Positions 16,789-24,989 of a stretch of DNA of 64,000 bases are shown here, one piece after another. The first letter of the stretch is position 1. Each line of letters begins with the position of its first letter. Source of the DNA: JACRPH01 sp041665465 (lineage in GTDB: Archaea > Nanobdellota > Nanobdellia > Woesearchaeales > GW2011-AR9); NCBI GenBank assembly GCA_041665465.1, contig JBAYIU010000001.1, forward strand, positions 186,001 through 250,000, written 5' to 3'. Under the pieces are notes generated by a model that did not search any database, was not told the origin of the DNA, and was given only the letters and a program-made list of their open reading frames with translations. A program made the translations under genes and the position numbers.

Positions 16789-18264
16789 ATGAGTCGAATA
16801 AGTTGTTTTTTAGAAAGACTGGCCGAAAGGCAGTCTACTTTTGTATTATTCGGAGATAGGCCCTATGGGTTCACTCCTAGCTCAAGCCGTGCTTATCCAG
16901 ACCAGTTTGAAATGGGAGCCTTAGTTCAGTATTTAGTTCCATCTATGTCCTTTAGAGAGTATGAAGCGTTAGATCAAAGAACACAACAAGCACAGATTGG
17001 AAGAGATACTCAAGAGTATGTACATCATGTAGTTAGTAAAGTGATAGATATGGAAAGATCTAATGGTGGTGAAGAGAACAGATTAAAAACTTTAGGAGCG
17101 ATCATGTACGAGTTCTTACCTTTCTTTGTAAGACAAACCCAAAAAGATGATCGAGATCTATTAGTAGCATTAGGGATAGAACAAGAAACAGATGATACTA
17201 ATCCTTTGGACCGAGCTCGAGCAGAGATCAATGCTTATTTAGTAGAAAGATTTGGAGCTCCTTCTCAAAAGAAGAAAGTAGAAGAAGAGGATCCAACAGA
17301 TAAAATCAAAACCCAGATTGTAGAAGCAGAACGTGATAAGTTAAGGAAAGAAAGAATTCTTCGTCCTTGGCTATACTTAGAACAGATGGGATTGAAAGAA
17401 GAACAGATAGCTTCTTCCAGATTAGGAGAATTAACTTCTCATCAACCGTTATATATATTAGATGGAAAAATATTCGCTTTAAATTTACATACTTCTCCGG
17501 TTCCGGAAGGAATGATGCAATTTAAATTAGGAGGGAAAGTTTACCTTCCGGGAGAAGAATTATTTTCTTTAGAGCATTTAACTTCAGAATTAACTAACCG
17601 AGAGAGGGCTTCATACCGATTTCAAGCTATAGAGAGAGCATCCGAGGAGTATGGACGTATCGCTGAAGCAAGAAAAAGTTCAGGATTGGTAGAATCACAC
17701 TTAATAGAATTATCTAAGTTAACTGAATTCGATTACAAAGGTAGCGGATTTATACTTAAAAATGGAGAGTATTATCTTTACGCCACCATCCCTAAATTTG
17801 CCACTCAAGATGGCCGAAATCCAGAACGATTCTGGCCCTATGATGATACCCGAGTAGCCATAAAAGTGAAATGGGAAGAAGGAGGGATTAGAAGTTGGGA
17901 CAAACCCGTAGTAGTAGAAAGAAGAGAATTTCATCCTTGTTTATCTGATCGTTCCAGAGAAGGAGGATTCTGTGGAATTTGTAATCTAAGCAGAGATCCC
18001 AGTGATTACAAGAATACTTTGTTAGACATAGTAAGAAAAATTGGAGATGCTGCAAACACAATCACTACTCCTTTATCTCCAGAAAGTTTAGAACGCCATT
18101 CCGGAGAAAGTTATTTTGGAGATACTTTAACCAACATCTTAAAACAGGGTTCTCTGACCAGAGAACAAGCTTTAGAACAAGGATATCGAGTAGTAGAAGT
18201 GATGGAAACTAAAGTAGATAAAGATGGAGTAGAGCATAAAGAAGAGAAAGCAAAAGAAGAATAA
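16789..18264 (+). CDS. Large protein with E2-like (UBC) segment
   Basis: 491 residues. Residues about 1-300 are unrecognised and charged. From about 315 (GSGFILKNGEYYLYATIP) through WPYDDTRVAIKVKWEE to REFHPCLSDRSREGGFCGIC (380-398) and NTLLDIVRKIGDA, the order of strands, then H-P-x, then a G-x-C-type segment, then a helix parallels the ubiquitin-conjugating (E2) core, whose HPN...G-x-I-C-L motif carries the catalytic Cys. Here H382-P383-C384, C395 and C398 are present, so either C395 or C398 could be the E2-type Cys, or three cysteines could bind metal. It ends in a Lys/Glu-rich tail. The E2 reading is supported by an E1-like and a JAMM gene in the same operon but is not proven. Confidence 0.55.
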   Translation: MSRISCFLERLAERQSTFVLFGDRPYGFTPSSSRAYPDQFEMGALVQYLVPSMSFREYEALDQRTQQAQIGRDTQEYVHHVVSKVIDMERSNGGEENRLKTLGAIMYEFLPFFVRQTQKDDRDLLVALGIEQETDDTNPLDRARAEINAYLVERFGAPSQKKKVEEEDPTDKIKTQIVEAERDKLRKERILRPWLYLEQMGLKEEQIASSRLGELTSHQPLYILDGKIFALNLHTSPVPEGMMQFKLGGKVYLPGEELFSLEHLTSELTNRERASYRFQAIERASEEYGRIAEARKSSGLVESHLIELSKLTEFDYKGSGFILKNGEYYLYATIPKFATQDGRNPERFWPYDDTRVAIKVKWEEGGIRSWDKPVVVERREFHPCLSDRSREGGFCGICNLSRDPSDYKNTLLDIVRKIGDAANTITTPLSPESLERHSGESYFGDTLTNILKQGSLTREQALEQGYRVVEVMETKVDKDGVEHKEEKAKEE

Positions 18265-18315
18265 AATCCACGACAAGAAACCACGAGAAGATTACAATTA
18301 CATGAGGAATAAAAA

Positions 18316-20205
18316 ATGAATGACGATAACAGACCACCAACACTTCCCCCCGTGCTCCCTTTAGCAAGCGGAGCCCCAGAAAGTAGTATTGGGAATGGAG
18401 TAGTAAGTACTCCAGCGACAGATTGCCAAAACGGTAGTTGTTATCTCGGACCAGTTGCTGGTGGACTTAGACCGCTAGATTATGATGATGATGGGGATAT
18501 ATTCGCTTCAGTAATGGGAGCAACAGCAGCTCAAGCCGCACCTCAAAATAAAATTACTTTCCCACCGGCTAAAGAAGTTGTCCCTCAAACCATATACCTC
18601 AGTGAAAGATGTTTAGAACTGGGATGGTTAATGGGTCCATTAGCTTACGAAATGGACAAACGCAAATTAGAAGTGGGCGGTTTTTATCTAATAAATAAAG
18701 GGGACCCAAACTTTAGTGCAGTAGATTTTATCGTTCCCAAGAACTTGCCTGTAACTGAAGGAAATATCTACATTGCAGAACATTATCCTCAAGCAGGAGA
18801 CGAAGTCAGAGACAGAAACCAAGCAAATGGAACAAATCATCGTATGGGGTACATGTTCCATGTTCATCCTTTTGGCGGACCAGGACAAGGATTATACCAT
18901 TCCCCCGCGGATGATAATGTTTTAGTCAGTTTAGTAAACAAGATGGCTAAGACTACTAGAATCACCAGTTCTGTCCCTTACCAATTGATTCAAGGGATGA
19001 TTACCAGAGAAAGAGGAGAAGAGGCTACTATCCTACGAGGAGATGAACTAAGTGATGTAGTACTTAAGTTTGTTTATCCGAATGATGAAGCGTTCTTTGC
19101 CCTACTGAAAGAATTTGGATTAACTCCTGACCCTAATGACTTTAAGAAAAAAGAGATGTTAGCCAGATTGCTAGAACAAATTGAGGTTCAACCTGAAGAA
19201 CCAAGAACAATCTGTTTCGCCATAAGTATGGTCTACAATAATCATCGGGACATACCTTATGTCAAGATGGGAATTGAAGAGAAGTTCATTCTTTCCGGAA
19301 AGAAAGAGTATACTACTGTTGACCGAATTCCGATTGAAATAATCAACCGAGGAGTAAATATTCCTACTGAAGATGAAGTAAGAGCATTGATCAAAGAAAG
19401 AATTAAATTCCCTCCAACCTTTGTACAACAAGCAGTTGGTGCAGTTACGGGAGCAGCAACGGCATGGAAAGATAGAAGAAGTGGTAAGGGGAAAGGAAAA
19501 GGAACAACCACGGTTCAAGGAGGATATACAACTAGCACTACTTACACTACTGGAACTTCTTACGGCACTCCAGTTTACGTCACAAAAAAGAAGAAAGGAT
19601 ATGACGAAACCGAGATTGCTCGAGTGTTCGCTTTATCAGCCTACTCTTACATGGCTCAGTATCAACAATCTAGATGTAGGTACTCAGAATATATGGGCGA
19701 TTTACTAGACAGACTTAATTCTCCCACAGTGGGTAAATATGAGACCTCTGGACATCGAGTGTATCGAAGCGTAGGATTAAGAGAAGCAGTATTAGAATTA
19801 GGAAAACTTCCCAAAGATGCAGAAGATGATCCTAAAGCAACTAGGACTCCTTTATTCCAAACTTACAAGATTGGAGATATTGCTCGGATTTTAGATAACA
19901 TGTTAGGGATTAGCAAAGATACTGACCAGTTAGAACTTCAGTTCATGCTGAAGTTTATCGGTTCTAACCTTGAACAGAAGAATAAGGTCATTGAAGATTT
20001 TATACTTAGCGTGATCGAGGAAGAGGAAAAAAGAATGTTAGCTGACCCAAAAGCAGTAACTACTGCCCCTTCTACCGCTTCAGCACCACCCAGAGATGAT
20101 GGAGATCTATTTGAGTCAGTATTAGGAGGGCAAGTACCAGCAGTAGGCAGTAACGATCCCGATAACGTTCTGAATGATAGATCAGATGATCCGGCAACAG
20201 ATTAA
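18316..20205 (+). CDS. JAMM/JAB-family metalloprotease-like protein
   Basis: 629 residues. JAMM zinc ligands are visible: E119 in KLEVGGFYLI, H182-V-H184-P, S196 and D199 (HSPADD). The canonical spacing is HxH-x7-S-x2-D; here 11 residues (PFGGPGQGLYH) separate H184 and S196, a four-residue insertion. JAMM enzymes cleave isopeptide bonds or process ubiquitin-like tails. The N-terminal 95 residues and C-terminal 40 are low-complexity and each carry the same motif, DGDIFASVMG (59-68) and DGDLFESVLG (595-604). A Thr/Gly/Tyr-rich linker (about 390-430) precedes a helical C-terminal domain from about 435. In bacterial and archaeal Ub-like operons, JAMM genes sit beside E1 and E2 genes, as here. Confidence 0.75.
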   Translation: MNDDNRPPTLPPVLPLASGAPESSIGNGVVSTPATDCQNGSCYLGPVAGGLRPLDYDDDGDIFASVMGATAAQAAPQNKITFPPAKEVVPQTIYLSERCLELGWLMGPLAYEMDKRKLEVGGFYLINKGDPNFSAVDFIVPKNLPVTEGNIYIAEHYPQAGDEVRDRNQANGTNHRMGYMFHVHPFGGPGQGLYHSPADDNVLVSLVNKMAKTTRITSSVPYQLIQGMITRERGEEATILRGDELSDVVLKFVYPNDEAFFALLKEFGLTPDPNDFKKKEMLARLLEQIEVQPEEPRTICFAISMVYNNHRDIPYVKMGIEEKFILSGKKEYTTVDRIPIEIINRGVNIPTEDEVRALIKERIKFPPTFVQQAVGAVTGAATAWKDRRSGKGKGKGTTTVQGGYTTSTTYTTGTSYGTPVYVTKKKKGYDETEIARVFALSAYSYMAQYQQSRCRYSEYMGDLLDRLNSPTVGKYETSGHRVYRSVGLREAVLELGKLPKDAEDDPKATRTPLFQTYKIGDIARILDNMLGISKDTDQLELQFMLKFIGSNLEQKNKVIEDFILSVIEEEEKRMLADPKAVTTAPSTASAPPRDDGDLFESVLGGQVPAVGSNDPDNVLNDRSDDPATD

Positions 20206-20299
20206 ATTCCTATTAAAGAAGATAAACTAAAGAAAATAAACTCAAAAAGACCAACTAACAGAAAAGACAGACATACTAAAAAACAACTCAAAAACAAAA

Positions 20300-21790
20300 A
20301 TGGCCACTCAAGAAGTAACCGGAATGAACGAAGCAGAGCGATATAATCGTCAGACTTTGTTATGGGGAGATGAAGGACAACAGAAACTAGCTCAAGCTCG
20401 AGTTTCAGTAATAGGATTAAACCCACAAGGATTGTACACTGCTTTATGTTTAACTTCTTTAGGTATCGGAAACGTAGTTCTTATTGATGGGAACCAAACT
20501 CAAGAAGGAGAAATGTTCTTAGATCGGCCTTTAGGAACCAATCCTCGGGCTACAGAATACGCTCCGATGATTAATCTAATCAATCCGTCCATCTCGGTAG
20601 AAGGATACTCTACTAATTTAGAATCAAGAATGGATCAAGAAGCGTTATTCTCTAGCACTGTAATTGTTGATGCCACCAATTCCATCCGGTCAAAACAGTT
20701 AGCTTTACAGTACGGAAAAGAAAAAGGAATTCCAGTATTAAGCACTTCTTCTCGCTGGGGGTACACCAAAACCATGTACTGCGATCCTGCTAAGAATGAT
20801 CCTGCCTATCTGATGCCCATGTTCGAAGGACAAGAACAAGATGTCTTGATGGGACTGTTAAGTTGTGGAGTGGTAACGGAAGAAGTTAGAAAACTTCTCT
20901 TTAAAGAGACAGATGATTTCCTTAAAGAACCGGTAAGATACCGTCTAGGACAGAGTTATCATTTTGGTTTCCCCAGAAAAGGAGAAGAGATTCCTCGACC
21001 AGACCCCGAAATTTATCGCTTACTTCGTTTAGCTTTCCTAGGGGGAGGAGCTCTAGGATGTTGGGGAGCCATCGCTGCGGCTCAAATGGGTTTCGGAAGA
21101 GTAGATCAAGTAGATTACGATAGTTTTGATTCTACTAATATTAATCGTCAGATTTTAGGATATGATGGTGTGGGAGAATTAAAAGCGATCCATGTGGCTA
21201 AAAAGATTGAAGCCATGAGTAGAGGAAGAACTGCTTCCACTGGACATAATGTGATGATTTTACCAGGAGTAGAAATCCCTGGCGAATATGATTTAATGTT
21301 TGATTTTGTAGATAACCTATACACTCGTGCGGTTAATACTGCTTACGCCATTAATCATAATGTCCCCATGATCAGTGCCGGAGCTTATCCCTTCAGTGCC
21401 AGAATCATTTCACAAGTGCGAGGAAAAACTCGTTGTTTAGATCATTTGTACCAAGTTTATGCTCGAGGTAAAGAGGAAGAGATGATCAGAAGAGCAAGTT
21501 GTGCTGCTAATCCTAATCCTTCCGTAGTAATGAGTAATGCTGTTGCTGCAGCCATGGCCATGCTAGAAGTATATTCTATCTTTGAACCGGAAAAATTTGG
21601 TGAACCGTTTAATGGAGAACAGACTTATCGAGCCAATCTAAGAAAAAGATTTGGAACTAATCCTTTAACTGATCCATGTGACTGTTATGAACATACTCCT
21701 CCTACATTAGAGATATCTGATGATGATGTGAAACGATTTGCAGAAGCTAACCCCCAGGCCCTACTTGGAACCAAGAAGGAGGAAGTCTAA
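20300..21790 (+). CDS. E1-like (ThiF family) enzyme with two Rossmann halves
   Basis: 496 residues. The C-terminal half has the active ThiF/E1 signature: LAFLGGGALGCWGA (G248-G-G-A-L-G253), VDQVDYDSFDSTNINRQILG with the ATP-site Asp and Arg, then GELKAIHVAKKI with the conserved Lys. Candidate catalytic or zinc cysteines are C379 (GKTRCLDH), ASCAANPNPSVV and CDC near 470. The N-terminal half (RYNRQTLLWGDEGQQKLAQA, VSVIGLNPQGLYTALCL, VVLIDG) is a second ThiF-like half whose loop is G-L-N-P-Q-G and is likely inactive. This mirrors the inactive/active pair of eukaryotic E1. E1 enzymes adenylate a modifier C-terminus. It ends 1 base before the next gene's ATG. Confidence 0.8.
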   Translation: MATQEVTGMNEAERYNRQTLLWGDEGQQKLAQARVSVIGLNPQGLYTALCLTSLGIGNVVLIDGNQTQEGEMFLDRPLGTNPRATEYAPMINLINPSISVEGYSTNLESRMDQEALFSSTVIVDATNSIRSKQLALQYGKEKGIPVLSTSSRWGYTKTMYCDPAKNDPAYLMPMFEGQEQDVLMGLLSCGVVTEEVRKLLFKETDDFLKEPVRYRLGQSYHFGFPRKGEEIPRPDPEIYRLLRLAFLGGGALGCWGAIAAAQMGFGRVDQVDYDSFDSTNINRQILGYDGVGELKAIHVAKKIEAMSRGRTASTGHNVMILPGVEIPGEYDLMFDFVDNLYTRAVNTAYAINHNVPMISAGAYPFSARIISQVRGKTRCLDHLYQVYARGKEEEMIRRASCAANPNPSVVMSNAVAAAMAMLEVYSIFEPEKFGEPFNGEQTYRANLRKRFGTNPLTDPCDCYEHTPPTLEISDDDVKRFAEANPQALLGTKKEEV

Positions 21791-21791
21791 C

Positions 21792-24700
21792 ATGGTCACT
21801 GATCCAATAACTGAAACCCAAGTTGAACCCTTAACCACAGAAATAGTTGAATCCCCAGAAGAGATGGACTTCTTATCAAGCTTATTTGAGGGAGCAGATC
21901 AACAAAGAGCAGCAGAAGCAGTAGAACCAATAGAACTTCCCCCCGCTATTCCAGAACCTTCACCGTTATATCCTCTAGCCAGATTACTAGACGCTAGAGA
22001 AAAACCAGTTAGAATGGACCACATCAGTGGAGTTTCTCCTCAACAAAGTATTCTGTTAACTTATCTGGGGAACAGTTATTTAGGAGAAGGACGAGAAGCA
22101 ATGCGTCTGTTAGAGGGGATCAATGAAAGGATGGACAGAACCGGAAGAACTGAAACTAAGAAGGCTGCTTTTCTTCTAGATTTAATTCTCGCCCCTAGAG
22201 TTGGACCAATGATCGGAGAAACCTTATCACTTAACGTCCCTGAAACAGCTCCAGAATATCTTAACCGATTAGCGGGACAATTTGCAGATAGGATTGGTCA
22301 ATTAAGAGAGATCACTCTTACTCCTGAAGATTTAGCCACTTTGGTTCCAGTCGATACAGAAGGGACCAGAAAAGCAGTAAAAGTCAGAAGAAAAGGAAGA
22401 AGAGAAGAAAGAGAAGATGGAGAATACAAAGAACCTTCCCTTTCAGGATTGATCGCTGCTCAGTCCTTGTTACCTGTACTAGAAACTTATCCTGCTTACG
22501 CTGAAAGAATTCCCACCATCACTGATCCAGAAGCGATATTAGATTTCGCTTCTTTAACTCTACTGACTTCCGGATTAGCTCAACAAGAACCATTGATGAG
22601 TCAAGCACTTTCAGGAGAGTTGAGCAATGACAGATTAGTCCGTCTAGCTTTATTTCAACGAGCCCAGCTTCAAGGAAAATTAGTTGGATTAGATCCGATA
22701 ACAGAACTTGCTCGTCAAGAACAAGTACTCAGATCAGTATCCGGATATGCACGATATTTGTCTCAATCATTAACTGCTTTACCTCCAATAGTGGAAGAGA
22801 AAAAGTATGCTCTTCAAGGAGAAGCAATCGTTAAAGCGTTAGAACAAAGATTCAATGTTGTAGTAAGATCTCCTGAAATCGGAGGAGATTATGATTTACG
22901 TCAATTTGAACGGGATCTTCGAGAAGGAAACAGAATTTATGAACTAGTGGTGGGAGAAGAAGAACAGTACGCTATGAGAATAGCAGAATTTCCTCAACAG
23001 TTGAAAGAATTAGAAGATCAATGGCCGGTGTTATGGGAAAAATATAAAGAACGAATTCAGGTCCCTATCTATTTAGGATCAGTATTAGGATGGATTAGAG
23101 AAAAGACAGGGATAGAAGTAACTTTAGATCGTGACAAAATGAAAATGGGACCTGAAGCATCTAGGTCTTTAATGGAAGAGATCTTGGCTAGAGAGATAGA
23201 AGCAGATATGGCCAAGGATGGTGAAGAAGGTAAAAAGACTAATAAAAAACAACTTAGAGTAGGAGATAAAATAGTTATCGTTAAAGCAGGAGGAAGAGGA
23301 GGTTACGCCCACGGAGGAACCACCAACACTGTTCCGATTGGAACAAGAGGGAAAGTTACAGAAATAAGAGATTGGGACAACAGTTGTGTTTGTGCGTTAG
23401 AGAACAGAGAACGGTGGCAGGTAGATAGAGAAGAAATCGCCTTAATCGGATCAAGATGGAAAGAAGAACTGGCTGAAAAAGGTCAGGATGTTAAAACTTA
23501 TGTTACCTTAACCTTAGAAGAAAGTTTAGCTGAAGCAAGAAAAGCCTGCCTAGTTGGATATACTAGTGAAGGAGATAGACACGCACATAAAATTACTCAT
23601 TTAAAAAATCAAGCAGAACAAGCAGAAAGAGAAAGATACGGTTATGATGATCTGGTTCAGATAGTTAAAACCGATAAAAGTAAGCCGGGAGAATATCTTA
23701 CTGGTGAGAAGACGGAAACATTCCCTCCGGGATGTTTAGCAGCAATGAGAGAATATGGAGGAGAGAATGTCTGGGGAGTAAGAAAGTTGCACGGTGATTA
23801 TGGTAAATTTCATGCCAGCGAGATGATAAAGCTTAAAGAGATTGAGCGAGGAAGAAGAAGAGAGATCGCTCCTCAGATTGCCGAGATCATAGAAGGAGTT
23901 AAAACTCAATATGAACTAGACCAACAGAGAAAGACGGATTTAGTCACTCAAGGAGTAGACCGATTGAGAAAGATGGGTGTTGAGGATGTAGTTATCCGCC
24001 TATTCATGGAACATCATTTAACTGAAGAGGAGTTTGATCATTATGCTATTAATGAGGATATCATCCCCAATGAAAAAGGACTTTATGATGATCTAGAACC
24101 ACTTCTTCCCAATGATAAGTCCTTAGGATTATTTGAACCGTTCAGAAAATTATTAGCGGAAAGAGAAGGTATTTACTTATATGTCCATGATCCTCGAGAC
24201 CAAGATGAACTACACTGGGCCCGTTTCAAAGATCAAGCAGTAGAAGAAGTGCTCTTCTATGGTATGGTTAAGAAAGGAACTAAAGGATTATTTACCAGAA
24301 AGAAAGTATCTAAAGGAGATAAAGCAGTACTTACTGCAGAACAGGGAAGGTATCCAATTGGAACATTAGGAGAATGTCTTGGAGAGGACGACACAAATAG
24401 ATATTTCTTCCCCACAACAGAAAGAGAGTATATCTTGATTCAAAGAGATGCTGCAGCAATCTTGGTTCAATTTGTAGAAGCCACAGAACAATATGCCCAG
24501 TATGTACCCGGAGTGAAGGTAAGGATCAGAGCAGATAGTAATTATGTAGATCAAGGAAGAAGACATGGAATAGGAACTTTACAAGAAAGATTAGGCAATG
24601 GAGGATGGGGTAATTCTGCTCTGGTAACATATGAAGATGGTTCTCGATATAACTATCGTAAGAGGGATTTAGAACTGGTTCTTCCATTAGAATATCTTGC

Positions 24701-24986
24701 CGGAGATGAAAGAGAAAAGTATCTGGCCAAGACCGCAGAACAAAGAGCTAGAATTCAACCAGTAGTGGCAGAGATATTAGCAACAGTAGAAACAGGAAAA
24801 GTAGATGCCCGCAGTCAGTACCATGCTCGAGTGAGTTCAATCATCTCCTCATTAACCAAACTGGGAGTAGACGAGAGAGGAGTAGCTAAAGTGTTCGCTA
24901 GAGAATTAGATGACTATAATCATATTCTTGCTGACCTTCAAAGAGATGGAATGATAAAAAGGATAGAAGAAGAAATAGAGGAATAA
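21792..24986 (+). CDS. 1064-residue protein with four SH3/MIB-HERC2-like modules
   Basis: Start at 21792, where AAGGAGGAAG lies 7 bases upstream; the frame is open 54 bases further up without a ribosome site. The N-terminus has EEMDFLSSLFEG, like the DxFxSVL motif of the JAMM protein. Residues 40-440 are helical. Four barrel-like modules follow: about 488-550 (LRVGDKIVIV ... PIGTRGKVTEI), 615-685, 836-890 (VSKGDKAVLTA ... PIGTLGECL) and 904-965 (VPGVKVRIRA ... GIGTLQERLG ... ALVTYEDGSRYNYRKRDLEL). The last resembles MIB/HERC2 domains found in some eukaryotic E3 ligases. Helical spacers lie between modules. Substrate-binding or E3-like scaffold is inference. Confidence 0.6.
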   Translation: MVTDPITETQVEPLTTEIVESPEEMDFLSSLFEGADQQRAAEAVEPIELPPAIPEPSPLYPLARLLDAREKPVRMDHISGVSPQQSILLTYLGNSYLGEGREAMRLLEGINERMDRTGRTETKKAAFLLDLILAPRVGPMIGETLSLNVPETAPEYLNRLAGQFADRIGQLREITLTPEDLATLVPVDTEGTRKAVKVRRKGRREEREDGEYKEPSLSGLIAAQSLLPVLETYPAYAERIPTITDPEAILDFASLTLLTSGLAQQEPLMSQALSGELSNDRLVRLALFQRAQLQGKLVGLDPITELARQEQVLRSVSGYARYLSQSLTALPPIVEEKKYALQGEAIVKALEQRFNVVVRSPEIGGDYDLRQFERDLREGNRIYELVVGEEEQYAMRIAEFPQQLKELEDQWPVLWEKYKERIQVPIYLGSVLGWIREKTGIEVTLDRDKMKMGPEASRSLMEEILAREIEADMAKDGEEGKKTNKKQLRVGDKIVIVKAGGRGGYAHGGTTNTVPIGTRGKVTEIRDWDNSCVCALENRERWQVDREEIALIGSRWKEELAEKGQDVKTYVTLTLEESLAEARKACLVGYTSEGDRHAHKITHLKNQAEQAERERYGYDDLVQIVKTDKSKPGEYLTGEKTETFPPGCLAAMREYGGENVWGVRKLHGDYGKFHASEMIKLKEIERGRRREIAPQIAEIIEGVKTQYELDQQRKTDLVTQGVDRLRKMGVEDVVIRLFMEHHLTEEEFDHYAINEDIIPNEKGLYDDLEPLLPNDKSLGLFEPFRKLLAEREGIYLYVHDPRDQDELHWARFKDQAVEEVLFYGMVKKGTKGLFTRKKVSKGDKAVLTAEQGRYPIGTLGECLGEDDTNRYFFPTTEREYILIQRDAAAILVQFVEATEQYAQYVPGVKVRIRADSNYVDQGRRHGIGTLQERLGNGGWGNSALVTYEDGSRYNYRKRDLELVLPLEYLAGDEREKYLAKTAEQRARIQPVVAEILATVETGKVDARSQYHARVSSIISSLTKLGVDERGVAKVFARELDDYNHILADLQRDGMIKRIEEEIEE

Positions 24987-24989
24987 AAA

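Noticed and set aside
21738..21791. Upstream extension of the 1064-residue protein
   Set aside because: It overlaps the E1-like gene's end; AAGGAGG directs the ATG at 21792.
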